From contig JARKIP010000033.1 in NCBI GenBank assembly GCA_029990175.1, forward strand, positions 1,488,001 to 1,552,000: a stretch of 64,000 nt of DNA, in the 5' to 3' direction. The DNA is from Petunia secreta. Lineage: Eukaryota; Streptophyta; Magnoliopsida; Solanales; Solanaceae. Shown piece by piece: positions 1 through 11,980 of this stretch. Position 1 is the first letter of the stretch. The number at the start of each line of letters is the position of its first letter. The notes beneath the pieces were generated by a model. That model was not told the DNA's origin and searched no databases. It worked only from the letters and a program-made list of their open reading frames with translations. Made by a program: the position numbers and the translations under genes.

Positions 1-2608
1 TAGTCAAAATCAGTTTATGCACGTAAAGGACCCTTTTGAAAACAATTTTGGGCCCAGACTGTTTATGTAAAAGAGCGGCGGATTCAATTTTCAGAAACAG
101 TCCACTTTAGACACAAATAGCACAAATAACCCCTGTCAAGTGAATTTTAGATTCAAACACTCAGAATAGCGAGTTGTCATAATATTTTACAGTGTTATCA
201 TTCGCAGAACATGCAGTTTTATAGGAATAGTATGAGACTTTTGATTTTAAACAAAGAATGCTTATGCAGATTCCTAAATGTCATGCTTTGTAACACATAT
301 GAGTAAAGGGTTAAGAGAAGAGACCTTGGATGGCTGTACACATAGTGTAGTGAACTGCATGCCCATTTTTTAAAGGATACAGGGAGGGAGTCCTAAAATA
401 TACATAAGTTGGGACAGTTTCTAAGGGGAAAAAGTAGAAAGAAAGGGAAAAGGTCAAGTAATATCCTGCGCTGGTAGCCTATTTAGGCATAGCTTCTTCA
501 GAGAAGAGGGAGTTTCTCCCCAGCCTTTCAAGTACAGTAAAAGGACTGTAAATACAACCTGATATAACCCCCTGAGGTTATCTTCACATGTGCCACAAGA
601 AAGGAGTCAGCAGGGCCCTAAACAGAGCCCAAACAGAGATGGCAAGTAGATGGGAATTGTGCCAAAGGAATTAGATCTTAACAGCAAACCATGAGGAGTA
701 TTATAACTCTAACTGCACCCTTTTAATAATGTTGACATGTTTTTAACAAATATACAGAGATCACCTAGGCTTAGCAGAACCCCCAGACCCAAAAGCAAAA
801 CAAAGTACACCAACAGTTTAACCAAAACAGAGATAGGATAAGAGTATGCTAGGCAAACAGACATACAGAGATGTAATAGGTGATCAAGAGGTGAAAGGAA
901 TACCTTCAAGCACTGTGAAAATAATTGAATGCAGAAAGAAGAGAGGAGGACATGATCAACACACATACAAGCAAAGGCAGTAATCCTTCAGGAGAGCATA
1001 TAAGCAAAGAAAAAGGATTGAATGCCAGAGAAGATATGCCAAATTTCTAAGTGTATCAGTGTTGGTTTCTGAATGTTATCTCCAGAAAACTTGTCTAAGT
1101 TAAAGGAAGAGGTCAGTTTATATAGGTGAGGGGTGGGGGATTTTGAAAAGCAAACGGGTAAATTACATAAGGCAAGGGATATTATTTCCTCGAAATAACA
1201 GGGGACAGACTTGTGTCCTTCCAAAAATAGAGCAGCCAATCCCCAAAACTAAGGCAAATCAATCCTAAATTGATTTGGATTCCCCCCTTTCAAACCCAAC
1301 ATAGTCTAGGTTCACAAATCCATTCACAAAAAAGTTTGATCCTTAACAGATTTCAAAAAAAAAAAAAACATATCCATCCCCACGCCAGTTTCCTTCTCAA
1401 TTTTTAATCAAATACCAATCAAATCACTTCTAAAATTTCAAGCTAATCCTATCAGCCCTTCCTCATCACATTCGAACACATAACTATAAGCAAGAACAGA
1501 TACAATGGACACTAGGATCATGCTTGGACACAAACAATTTACAATAAAAAGATTCAAAGTACTGAGTAACTGTCTAAGCATATCAATGTACTAAACAAAA
1601 TAATAATAACCATTGGATGTAATCATAATAGATTAATCATGCAAAAAAACAAATAAGTTAACAACTAAGAAATCAAATACTTTAGGCATGTGATTAAGCA
1701 AAATTCAGAACCAAACACAAAAGCAAAATTAAAGTGTTACCCGTCAACACCGAAGTCGGGTCAAATCAACCCGTCACAGATTTAACTCGCATGGGTTTTC
1801 TTACCACTTTTAGACGATAACACCATTAAATCATGGCCTGAACCCCGCCGGAGGCGTCTCCCGGTGGTGGTGGTTCAGTTATCAAAAGGTCAAATTATGC
1901 CCTCGTCCAAATATCATCACAAATGTACAGGTTTTGTAGCGCTTAATGAGGAGAGTGAAATGGTGCCATTTTCCCCAATTTTCACCGGCCAATTTGACCG
2001 GGAAATCAATCGACAGTGAGGTGTTTCATTTCACCAAGAGAGAGAAGAGAGAGAGTGATTATAGGATCAGATGGGGGAAAATGGGGGTAGGCAAAGGGTT
2101 TAGGAGTCGTTTGGAGAGTAAAGGGAAAACTTTGATCTCAGCCGTTGGATCAGGGAAATGAAGGGCCAGGATGAGGCCACGTCGGCGCTAAGGTGTAGAA
2201 ATATGTGATGATTTGTAAATGTGAGGTGTAGTGTATATATGTCTATATGTATATATAATGTATACATAGTGTATATTAGGCATAAAATATGTATAAAAAT
2301 TATATAAAATGGATATGAAACCTTAGGAAAATTATAGAATTAATTTAAAATGTTAGAATGGCTAGGACACGCATAAAAATTGTAATTTTGAGATTTAAAA
2401 AATTTTGGATAATTTTTTCAAAAATAGAGGTAATTGTAGAGATTGTAAAAATAGCTATGGTTTGAGACGATACTTTTGAAAATGGTCTCGATTGCCAGGC
2501 TATTATGAGAAGATCATTTGAAAGAAATGTATGGGGCAAGAGTGGATACACGTAAAATTTGAAAACTACTGATTTTGAAAATAGGAGGGATAAAATTGGG
2601 TATCAACA
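1..2608 (-). repeat. E1 3' LTR (partial)
   Basis: This aligns along its whole length with 16953-19558. On the minus strand it starts TGTTGATACCC right after a polypurine tract. The first 180 bases differ from the other LTR at about 11 sites, with fewer differences later, so the insertion is not recent. A minus-strand TATA box lies near 1116-1124. The small ORFs here recur in the other LTR only because the LTRs are copies; I call no gene. Confidence 0.93.
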
Positions 2609-2654
2609 GCTGCCCCTCTTTGCCCGGGGATGATGAAAGAGTCATCGGGCAAAG
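2609..2654 (-). other. E1 polypurine tract overlapped by a hairpin
   Basis: On the minus strand the tract reads GGGCAAAGAGGGGCAGC and abuts the LTR start; it would prime plus-strand DNA synthesis. Part of it pairs with an upstream CTTTGCCCG and ATGA (2618-2654), forming a stem of about 13 pairs with a short loop. The same arrangement is present in E2. Confidence 0.85.
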
Positions 2655-2882
2655 ACGTTGACAGTGTGGCCACCTTTGTCATTACTCTAGAGGAGTGCTT
2701 GTGACTTGAGGGAATGTGGGGTGTCAGGTTGAAATGTTTTCTTTGCTTGGGGTGTATATCCTGCAATGAAGATGTGTTTGCAACATAATGTATATATAAA
2801 ACATACCTTCTCGCCGGGCTGGATTTTCTTTCCAGGATTCTTGCTGTATATAGTTGTGTTTGCTATGCCATGATTGTGTGTC
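2655..2882 (-). other. E1 3' untranslated spacer between array and polypurine tract
   Basis: This non-coding stretch joins the tandem array to the polypurine tract. I see nothing else in it. Confidence 0.6.
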
Positions 2883-3880
2883 CCTTGCTGTCAAGTGTTA
2901 GATTCGACATCGGGTTGTGTGCCCTCCGTCGGTGCATTGGGCTGTGTACCCTCCGCAAAGAATTAAAATGACAAATCAGTATAGGGCTGTGTACCCTCAA
3001 CCGACGCTTCGGGCTGTGTAGCCTCTGCTAATTTAAAATGCAAATCGATATCGGGTTATGTACCCTCAACCGACGCCTTGGGCTGTGTACCCTCAGCTAA
3101 TTTAAAATGCAAATCGATATCGAGCTGTGTACCCTCAACCGACGCCTTGGGCTTTGTACCCTCAGCTAATTTAAAATATAAATCGATATCGGGTTGTGTA
3201 CCCTCAACTGACGCCTTGGGCTATGTACCCTCAGCTAATTTAAAATGCAAATCGATATCAGGCTATGTACCCTCAACCAAATCCTTGGGCTTTATACCCT
3301 CAACTAATTTAAAATAATAAATCGTTATCGGGCTGTGTACCCTCAACCGACGCCTTGGGCTTTGTACCCTCAGCTAATTTAAAATGCAAATCAATATCGG
3401 GTTATGTACCCTCAACCGACGCCTTGGGCTGTGTACCTTCAGCTAATGTAAAATGACAAATCCATATCGCGCTGTGTACCCTCAACCGACGCCTTAGGCT
3501 GTGTACCGTCAGCTAATTTAAAATGCAAATCGATATCGGGCTGTGTAGCCTCAACCGTCGCCTTGGGCTGTGTACCCTAAGCCAATTTAAAATGACAAAT
3601 CCATATCGGGCTTTGTACCCTCAACCGACGCTTCGGGTTGTGTACCCTCAGCTAATTTAAATGACAAATTGATGTCGAGCTGTGTACACTGAATCGACGC
3701 TTCAGGCTGTGTACCCTCAGCTAATTTAAAATGCAAATTGATATCTGGTTGTGTACCCTCAACCGACACCTTGAGCTATGTACCCTCAGCTAATTTAAAT
3801 GACACATCGATATTGGGCTGTGTACCCTCAATCGACGCTTCGGGCGGTGTACCCTCAGCTAATTTAAAAGACAAACCTTT
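2883..3880 (-). repeat. E1 tandem array, about 14 copies of a 69-bp unit
   Basis: The unit repeats at 69-bp spacing, for example at 3072, 3141 and 3210. It holds two half-units that both contain GGGCTGTGTACCCTC on the plus strand, separated by 27 and 42 bp. Some copies have lost or gained a base. Hypervariable tandem repeats between pol and the 3' LTR are known for Ogre-type elements and can seed satellite DNA. The same unit occurs in the opposite orientation in E2, as expected because E2 lies on the other strand. Confidence 0.95.
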
Positions 3881-4502
3881 GCTGAAATACATCTGTCGTG
3901 TGTTGCTCAGTTATGTATTTTTGTGCCTGCATCCAAAGAAAGATTGGTGAGTTGTGCGGGGTTGTCTGGTTTGTGCATTCTTGGCATGCTTCGCGGTCGC
4001 TGTCCACGAGTGCCGGGGTCTTGGCCGAGCTGATAGGGATATGCATAAAGTAGTACATAATGCAAAATGATTTCGAAAAACTTTTATTAGAAAGAAATGA
4101 AATGAAATATTTTGTCCCATTGAGTCAAAAGTCGCGTTGTGTAAAGCCAAAGTTGTCCTTCTTCATGCTGTTCCCAACACCATCAAATGAATTTTGAGGG
4201 CGACATCAAAATTATGCCCCAGTTTGTATTCGAAATTTTTTAGAGATCCTCAAAATTCTGCCACAGTGTCAATTATGTTTGTCCTTTAGGAATTTTTTAG
4301 AGTTCCTCAAAAATTCTGCCCCAGTGTTTGCTTTGTGGGAAAATGAAATTTTTGTATTTATGCGACCAAATCTTGAATAGGTTGCCTACGTATCCCACTT
4401 GGGGAATCAGGTCGTAACGTAGTTCAATTACATAAGGTGTTGCAGAATAGGGAAATCACTAATCAGTACAAATTCTTATACATAGTATCTCTTGACAACG
4501 TC
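3881..4502 (-). other. E1 3' untranslated region with two hairpins
   Basis: The stretch lies between the integrase end and the tandem array and has no coding content. Two short inverted repeats sit at about 4232-4258 and 4290-4316. On the minus strand each reads as a GGCAG-AATTTT-GAG stem, a short loop, and a CTC-AAAAAATTC return. Similar paired hairpins occur in E2 at 21067-21149. Confidence 0.7.
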
Positions 4503-5660
4503 TGAGTTGATCGGTTTTGGCTACACTTCTCCGTCCATCTCTGCCAATATCAACGCTCCTCTATTGAGAACTCGGTGAACCATGTACGGTCCTTGCCAAT
4601 TTGGCGTAAACTTGCCTTTTGCTTCTTCTTGACTTGGAAATATTTTCTTCGATACTAATTGCCCAGGTTCAAAGAATCTTTCTCGAACTTTCTTTCTAAA
4701 TGCCTTAGCCATCCTCATCTGATATAATTGTCCACGACATATTGCATTCAATCTCTTGCCATCGATGAGAGCCAATTGCTCTATTCTTCCTTTTATCCGT
4801 TGAGAATCTTTCAATTGTGTCTTTTGGATGATTCTCAAAGATGGTATCTCGACCTCTGCGGGTATCACTGCCTCGGTGCCATACACCAACAAATAAGGAG
4901 TAGCCCCCGTTGACGTTCTCATTGTGGTGCGGTACCCTAATAGGGGATAGGGTAGGTTCTTTGCCATTGTTTTGAATTGTTTGTTATCTTGCGCAATATC
5001 CTCTTGATGTTCTTATTGGCCGCCTCAACCGCACCATTCATTTGAGGTCTGTATGCAGTGGAATTGTGATGCTTGATCTTGAAAACCTCACAGGTTCCTT
5101 TCATTAGATCACTGTTGAGATTGGACCCATTGTCAGTGATGATGGATTCAGGGATGCCAAATCGGCAGATCATCTTATCACGGACAAACTTTGACACCAC
5201 TTTATTCGTTACCGATTTGTATCAATGGCCACCAGTATGAAGCGATGCCCGTTTGAAGCGGTCGGTTCGATAGGCCCTATGACATCCATTCCCCAGGCGG
5301 CAAAAGGCCAAGGCGATCCCATAATGTTCAGTTCATTGGGAGGCACTCGAATCATATCTCCATGGACTTGGCATTAACGAAATTTCTTTGTGTGCTTTAT
5401 GCAGTCATGCTCCATTGTCATCTAGAAATAACCCACCCTCAAAATCTTCTAGGCAAGTACGAAACCGTTCATGTGTGGGCCACACGTACCAGAGTGTATC
5501 TCTTCTAATAGTTTAACGGCTTCTTTTGTATCCAAACATCTCAACAACCCTAGATCGGGTGTCTTCTTGTACAAAACCTCTCCGTTCAGGAAGAAACCAT
5601 TTGCTAATCTCGTCAGTGTCTTCTTTTAGAGACTTGCTGCATTCTTTGGATAATTGCTAT
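4503..5660 (-). pseudogene. E1 integrase, disabled
   Basis: Integrase joins element cDNA to host DNA in the nucleus. Pieces in several frames give, in order, the N-terminal zinc-binding region (His residues near 5550, with a stop near the Cys pair), the core with WGMDVIGPIEP, ITDNGSNLNS and STAYRPQMNGAVEAANK, and the C-terminal part with LGYRTT, STGATPYLLVYG and PNWQGPYMV. The core is broken after ILVAID, where about 12 codons normally present in the family are missing and the frame changes (about 5205-5220). A second frameshift lies at 4940-4970, where the same bases read PIPY in one frame and MAKNLPYPLLGYRTT in the next. The frame ends in a stop just after AEMDGEV. The closest relatives I recognise are Ogre/Tat integrases. 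Confidence 0.88.
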
Positions 5661-6606
5661 CTTTGAGAATCCCTTTGATGTCGTAGAACCAAGGTTGTTC
5701 GTCTAATTCTTCTTCCATGTGGTAGCAGTATGTTGGCTACTTCCTCACTGTCACAGGTATTGGGTCAGTGTAGTTCTTGTCAGGATGCTTGATCATAGCA
5801 GATATGGTAGCCAAAGCGTCCAGGTACATGCCGGAACTCTATCTTGGTGAATCTTTGCTTCAGCCCCTTTATGCACTCCAGGTAAGGCAATATTTTTCAA
5901 ATTCTTTGCTGTCTATTCTCCTCGAACTTGGTGAATCAATAAATCAGAATCCCCGATCGCTAACAGCTCTTGTATGTTCATGTACGCTGCCAATCTAAAA
6001 CCCAAAATGCAAGCTTCATACTCCGCCATGTTGTTGGTGCAAGGAAACCTTAGTTTGGCCGTGGCAGCGTAGTGTTGTCAAGTCTCGGAAACTAACACCG
6101 GCCCGATGCCGATTCCTTTAAAATTTACCGCTCCATCGAAGAATAGCCTCCAGCCATCATACTCTTCGGTGATCTCTTCCCCTATGAACATAACTTCCTC
6201 ATCAGGGAAATAGGTGTGCAAAGGTTCATAGTCATCTCCCACTGGATTCTCAGCCATGTGATCAGCCAAGGCCTGAGCTTTCACCGCCTTTTGGGTGACG
6301 AAAGTGATGTCAAATTCACTGAGCAGCATTTGCAAGTTTTCCGGTAGACATTGGTTTTTGGAAGATGTATTTGAGAGGATCCATCCTCGATATCAGCAGT
6401 GTTGAGTAAGATGTTAGGTAATGTCTCAACTTCTGTGCTATCCAAGTCAGCACGCAGCACGTGCGCTCCAGCAATGTGTACTTGGCCTTGTAAGGAGTGA
6501 ACTTCTTGCTTAGATAGTATATTGCTTGCTCTATCCTTCCAGTTGAATCATGTTCTCCCAATACACAACCGAAGGCCGAATCTACCACGGATAGGTACAA
6601 AATCAA
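5661..6606 (-). pseudogene. E1 RNase H followed by a second, archaeal-type RNase H, disabled
   Basis: The first module (6316-6606) has the retroviral RNase H signature SAFGCVLGEHD, YYLSKKFTPYKAKYTLLE and HYLTSY. It would remove the RNA strand during reverse transcription. It is followed by ALADHMAEN and then WRLFFDGAVNFKGIGIGPVLVSE (6078-6335), which matches the start of the additional archaeal-type RNase H of the Tat clade. Its continuation (MAEYEACIL-like) appears downstream in another frame, with frameshifts near 6060 and stops to about 5700. Dual RNase H supports the Ogre/Tat assignment. Confidence 0.85.
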
Positions 6607-7849
6607 AGTCGCCCAAGCTCAGGTGGGACCAGCACAGGTGGGCAAGACAAGTATTCCTTTATCCGATCGAATGCTTTTTGGCAATTCTCTGTCCACTCGA
6701 TCACTGCGTCTTTCTTCAGCAATTTGATGATTGGCTCACAGATGACAGTGGATTGTGCTATGAAACGACTGATGTAATTGAGCCTTCCTAGGAAGCTCAT
6801 AACCTCTTTCTTGCTTTTTGGCGGTGGCAGCTCTTTGATGGCCTTGATCTTGGATGGGTCCAATTCGATACCTCTCCTACTGACGATGAAACCCCGAAGC
6901 TTCCCTGCTTAAACATCAAAAGCACACTTTTGCGGAATTTAGCTTCAGATTGTACTTTCACAAGCGATTGAAAAACTTGTGCAAGTTGTCAAGATGCTTC
7001 GAACTCTTCTTTGATTTGATGATCACATCATCCACATAGACTTTAATCTCTTTGTGCATCAGATTATGGAACATAGTTGTCATCGCTCTCATGTAGGTTG
7101 CCTCAGCATTCTTCAAACCAAACGGCATAACCTTATAGCAATAAGTCCCCCAAGATGTAGTGAAAGCTATCTTCTCGACGTCCTCCTCATCCATGAGCAC
7201 TTGATGATAACGGGCGAAACAGTCCACGAAGGATTGCAGCTCATGTTTCGCGCAATTATCAATCAGGATGTGTATGTTCGGCAGAGGAAAATCATCCTTC
7301 GGGCTTGCACTATTCAAGTCTCTATAATCCACGCAAACTCGGAGTTTCCCATCTTTCTTCGGCACTGGAGCAATGTTAGCCAGCCAAGTTGGATATTTGA
7401 CTGTTTTTAGGATTCCTGCGTTAAGCTTTTTGGTCACTTCTTCCCCAATCTTCAACAGAACCGATGACTTGAATGTTCGGGTCTTTTGTTTGACCGGCGG
7501 AAAGCCCGGATTGATAGGTAATTTGTGAGCTACCACGTCCGTGCTTATGCCCGTCATGTCATCATACGACCAGGCGAATACGTCCTCATATTCTTTAAGA
7601 AACTCAGTATACAACTTTTTATCTTCGGCATTGAGATGCACATTAATCCTTGTCTCTTTCACAACTTCCCCATCCCCTAAGTTTATTACCTCAGTTTCCT
7701 CAAGGTTTGGCTTAGGTTTGTTTTCAAATCTTTCAATTTCTTCTTGTGTGGTTTCATCAAAATCATCATAATCAATTTCAGTTTCCTCAAGCTCCATTGT
7801 TTCATTACATGTTGCGATTGTGGACTCAATGGGATTATTAATTTGGATG
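6607..7849 (-). pseudogene. E1 reverse transcriptase, near complete but broken
   Basis: The reverse transcriptase copies element RNA into DNA. The reading frame 7797-6958 carries VPKKDGKLRVCVDYRDLN, FPLPNIHILID, MPFGLKNAEATYMRAM and the catalytic YVDDVIIKS motif. The thumb and connection follow in another frame (6863-6603: KEVMSFLGRLNYISRFI). A frameshift and stop at about 6900-6960 separate the two. Upstream the frame stays open to 7849, where a splice acceptor is visible, so the ATG at 7797 need not be the true start. FARYHQVLM stands where most relatives have a Gly-Tyr-His-Gln motif. Confidence 0.9.
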
Positions 7850-8049
7850 CTGAAAAAGTAAAATATTACAAAATTAAAAGATTAAAGCAAAAATTAAACG
7901 GGAAATAATGAAACATTTTATTTATGAATCCTTGCAAAATAAAGTTTGTAGGGAGACATGTGCAATAAAGAGAAAAAATGCAAATTCCACGACTCAAAGT
8001 TAGGTTTTATTTTAGAAAACAAAAAGTAAATTCTAGCCCCTCAGCTCTA
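7850..8049 (-). other. E1 putative Ogre intron between protease and RT
   Basis: On the minus strand a T-rich tract ends in TTTTACTTTTTCAG at 7850, and the sequence after it is open into the RT frame for 17 codons before the first ATG. The upstream protease-linker frame ends in a stop at 8050. Ogre elements are known to splice an intron here. I see the acceptor clearly; the donor is unclear (GT candidates lie within about 8040-8062). Confidence 0.55.
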
Positions 8050-9619
8050 CTAAGGTCCACGGTAAGTGCGGGCCCGGTTGCTGATCCAGTTGTTCAGTAC
8101 CGCTCCAGATCTAGCCTTTGTCAGTCCAGGAGGTTCAACATGTTCTTCAAGGATCACACAGCAGTCTTCATCAGCTATAAATAGATTTTGCATTCCTGCC
8201 AGCAGATCCTCTTCAGCATCAGCTATCTTCGGCTCCACTCCTTGTGCTGTGGACACCTCCCCTTTTCGGCCTTCCAAGTATCCAGACGAGACGAAGATAT
8301 GCAAGAGAGTCTTGGTGCTTTTCTTATAGAACTTGAAATCCAGTTACGCTTCTTCCATACTCTTTTCATAGGTCACAGTGTATCCTATGCCAGCCATCTC
8401 GTTGTCAGGCCTCATCACAATTCTGATTGGCTCGACCATACCATCCAAGTTCTTGCCCAACCTTTTGCCCGATTCATAGCCTTGCTTGATCATGATGCCT
8501 ATAACCCAGTCTCCGGGCCACTTTGCAGGTTGTGGGAGCACATATGGCTCTTCGATCACTACTTTCATAGGTTCGGGTGCCTTGGGTATCCACACTTGCT
8601 TTCCTTTTGTTTCTTCAGAGATAAGCTTCCAGTTTGGGCGGGCATTTGGTGAGTATACTAGTTGCTTTTCAGTCTTAGCTGGTAGGGTCTCACAAAATTT
8701 GCGTGAGGGCACTCCCCAATCAGACATGGCTGGTTCCCAGACCAAATTCTTCCCTTCATAGCCTTTGCCTCGGCTATCCCAATAGGCACTGTAAAAGTTC
8801 CTTTTTCTTTCTTCAACCCCAGGCGGTGTGTTGACCAACTTGGGAGCAAAGTGTGCAGTATACCTTCTTGGACCGTGTTTGTGGGATTCCAACTTGAATT
8901 GTAGTTCTTGCGGCGTCCTCCTCGAGTGCCTTGTACTGCTCCCACGAGTTCTACAGTATAGAATGTCGGCCCATCAGGAGCATTCCCTTCGATTGCTGGT
9001 ATGGTTTGCTCATTGTAGATAGAGTTGTTGCCCTCACCGAATACTACCACCTTTTTGTGATCCCATTCGAACTTTACGGTTTGGTGCAATGTGGAAGGCA
9101 CCGCACCAGCCATATGGATCCAAGGCTTCCCTAGTAGCAGATTGTAGGAAGCAGAGATGTTCATGACATGGAACTTAGCAGTGAACTCCACGGGACCGAC
9201 CATGATAGTTAGGTCAATCTCCCCAATGGTACTTGTTTGCGACCCATCGAATGCCTTCACCTTCATGTCGCTCTCCCTTATCTTTCTTTGTTCAATTCCC
9301 ATTCTTTTCAGAGTGATGAACGGGCATATGTTCAGACCAGAACCTCCGGCGATCAAAACTCTTCCTACGAACCAGTCTTTCCATTTGACAGTGACGTGCA
9401 AAGCTTTGTTGTGACTCAATCCCTCAGGTGGTAGCTCATCTCGTGAAAAGCAATTCGGTTGGCCTCCATGACTTGTCCAACCATGCTAGCCAGGTTTTCA
9501 ACTGAACTGTCCACCGGAACATGTGCTTCATCCAGCACTTTCATCAAAGCGCTTCGGTGGCTCTCCGATTTGAGGAGTAGAGCCAAAACGGAGATTTGTG
9601 CTGGAGTTTTGCCCAAGTG
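8050..9619 (-). pseudogene. E1 aspartic protease and linker, active-site Asp lost
   Basis: The protease would cut the Gag-Pol polyprotein. In 9419-8658 the usual Asp-Gly-Gly-Ser active site reads VLIAGGSGLNICP: the catalytic Asp codon is GCC (Ala), so the enzyme is dead. Family features downstream remain (NLLLGKPWIH). After a frame change, 8892-8344 holds a linker with GKGYEGKNLVWEP and QGYESGKRLGKNLDG, which resembles a G-patch. The end (8304-8050) reads EPPGLTKARSGAVLNNW and stops before the likely intron. The 9616-9416 segment joins Gag to the protease in yet another frame. Confidence 0.85.
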
Positions 9620-11623
9620 CTCAACTACGGAGTACTCCTTTGCTTACACCTCCTTCTGCAGTCCCTCGGACTCTTCCTCACTGATGCCTCGTCTATCTTG
9701 AACAAGATGCTGGGGAGTATAGATCCTTCCACTCCTAGTCATCCCTTATGCTGCAACTGTCTCAACTGTGGACTTGTTCTTCTTCTCCATTTCATAATCT
9801 CATGGTACCGCCTTGTTGCTGTATGAGGGAATCACATCAGCATATAATTTTTGAGCCACTTCTACCTCGATGGGCTCTAGTGCTGTAGCGGCTTGAGCAA
9901 CTGAAGCGGTTGCTGGTACCTTTTCTTTTGCCTTAACAATAGTCCCTTCCAAGTTGCACTCCTCATCCAATTCGATCAGGTTCACCCCATTGTCCCCATG
10001 ATTAGGCATGGGGTTGTTGTGCATGTTCGAAGTCTTCAAGTGCATCACCTTTTGGTCGATCAAATCTTGTATCTTGTCCCTCAAGGCGTAGCACTTTTCA
10101 GTATCATGACCAGGTCCTCCAGAGTGATAGGCATAGATTTTGGTTTGATCAAAATAGGGTGTCATCCTATCAGGCATTTTAAATGGCACGGGTTGTTTGT
10201 GGCCAGCTGCTTTGAGTCTCTCGAACAACTGAGTGCAAGATTCAGCCAACGAGGTGTAGTTTCTTTTAGGTCTTGGGTTGTTATTGGCGTGAGGCCTTGG
10301 TGAATAGGTATTGGTATTTCGGTAGTTGGGACTTTATGGGTATGTTGGTCTTTATGATGGTGTGTTTTGGTACATGGGCTGGGTGTTATAGACTGGATAA
10401 GTGGATGTGGGTGGTATGTATGGATAGGATGGAGGAGGTGTTTGGTAGTAGTAGTTATGAGTAGGGGAGTGGTCAAGTGATTCGGCCACGAAGGAGACAT
10501 CATCCTTCTTCTTTCTTGAGGTGGTAGTGCTGCCAGCTTGCAGGACTTTGTTAGTGGCTTGTAGTGCAGCCAAGCTAACAATCCTTCCAGTCTTCAGTCC
10601 ATCTTCCACCATATCTCCAATCTTGATTAAATCTCCAAACTTCTTATCTTGCAGGTTCAGCATCTTGTCAAAATAGACATCTTCTTGTATGCGGATGAAG
10701 GTAGCCACTATCTCAGCGTCTTCCATGGGAGGTTGGACTTTGGCGGCTTCTGCCCTCCATCTAGTTTCAAACTCTCTAGAAGTCTCAGTGGGCTTTTTCT
10801 TTAATTTTTCTAGGTAGAACCGGTCAGGCATAGCATCAGTGTTGTGCCCAAAACTGTCGACGAAGTCTCTAGCCATTGCTTCCCAGCTCGTCCACTTCTT
10901 TGTTTGTTGCTTAGAGTACCATACTAGTGTATCTCTAGTTAGACTGCAGTTGAACAGCTGCATGCGGATCTTTTCGTCATGTCCAACTTCAATCAACTTG
11001 TCACAATAAGATCTTAAATGAGCCATCGGGTCTCCACTATCGTCGAACATGTTGAACTTGGGTGTCTTGTATCCTTCGGGCAGCTTTAAGTCAGGATAAA
11101 AGCAGAGGTCCTAATAAGCTAGCCCTCACGTTCCTTTTGTGTCTTGGATTTGCTTGAACTTCTCTACCAGCCATTGGACTTGCTCCTTGGTGTTGTCTGG
11201 GTCTTCCTTTGTCCATGCATACATTTCATGATCTTTGGCGGGTGACGCGATGGTTTTGGTTTCAACGGTGAAGGAGGGTAAGTTGTTTTGTGGTGCTTTT
11301 GGTGGTGCAGTGTAGGTAGGGTAAGGAATGTCTTTTTCAGGGTAGAGTGGATCTTTGCCGTGAGGGCGAGTAGTTTGGTTTGGTTCAATGATCTCATCGG
11401 TACGGGCAAGAGGGATCCAATTTTCCAATTCAAGCAATCTCTGCTCCAGCTTAGCATAACTTTCATGGGCGACCATGCCTTGTTTCTCAGGAGTTCCATT
11501 TCCAACTTTGTCAAACTCCGCCATGATATTTTGTCTCGTCCTTGTCCTTGTAGGTAAAGGGGGAGGTGTTGGGATTGATCCTTTGGACCTCAACCGATAT
11601 TGCGGCGCGGCCAGAATGCACAA
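9620..11623 (-). pseudogene. E1 gag, broken into three frames
   Basis: Gag forms the particle shell and binds element RNA. The N-terminal part (11623-11126) holds a probable start at MAEFDKVGNG (ATG near 11524) and a charged linker. The capsid part (11050-10352) has DPMAHLRSYCDKL, WYSKQQ, WTSWEAMARDFVDSF and ETSREFETRWR, typical of Ogre/Tat Gag. The C-terminal part (10249-9800) has MPDRMTPYFDQTK and YHSGGPGHDTEKC. The first Cys of that single zinc-knuckle-like motif is replaced by Tyr (TAT codon). Frameshifts lie near 11100 and 10300. The last piece to 9620 is degenerate. Confidence 0.87.
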
Positions 11624-11980
11624 ACCAAACTAGCAGGGACTTGGGGACTGATACATGAAAAACAAGAAGAGAAAAAATGTGAGTATACGTTAGCTTAAAT
11701 AAAATCACGTCCTATCATGCATGGGACCTCTTTTGTGCCATAGGTAGGCCTATCGCGGATTCGAAGTAGCGTTTGCACCAAACACATCATTTCATTTGAA
11801 TAAGCATAATCATCACCAGTCTAAAACCCAAAATAACAAAGTTTTATTTAATTTTCTTGGATTTATTACAACCGTTAATTTATAGACGATGACTCGATTA
11901 AGACGAAAACAACAATAAAAAGGACAAGACGACTTGACTCGATACGACTAGACTAGGTGCCAAGCAAAGAGACTCTAGAT
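11624..11980 (-). other. E1 spacer between ORF1 copy A and gag
   Basis: About 360 bp with no recognisable coding content or repeat. It separates the stop of ORF1-A from gag. Confidence 0.6.

Noticed and set aside
709..2161. Small ORFs conserved between the two E1 LTRs
   Set aside because: LTRs are copies of one sequence, so their similarity is not evidence of selection, and no domain is visible.
2883..3880. CRISPR-like direct repeats
   Set aside because: Units are contiguous with no unique spacers and lie inside a plant retrotransposon.
3078..3950. Open frames in the E1 array encoding a 23-residue repeat
   Set aside because: 69 bp is 23 codons, so any open unit repeats as an ORF on either strand. 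The E2 unit is 68 bp and breaks the frame, so there is no sign of coding.
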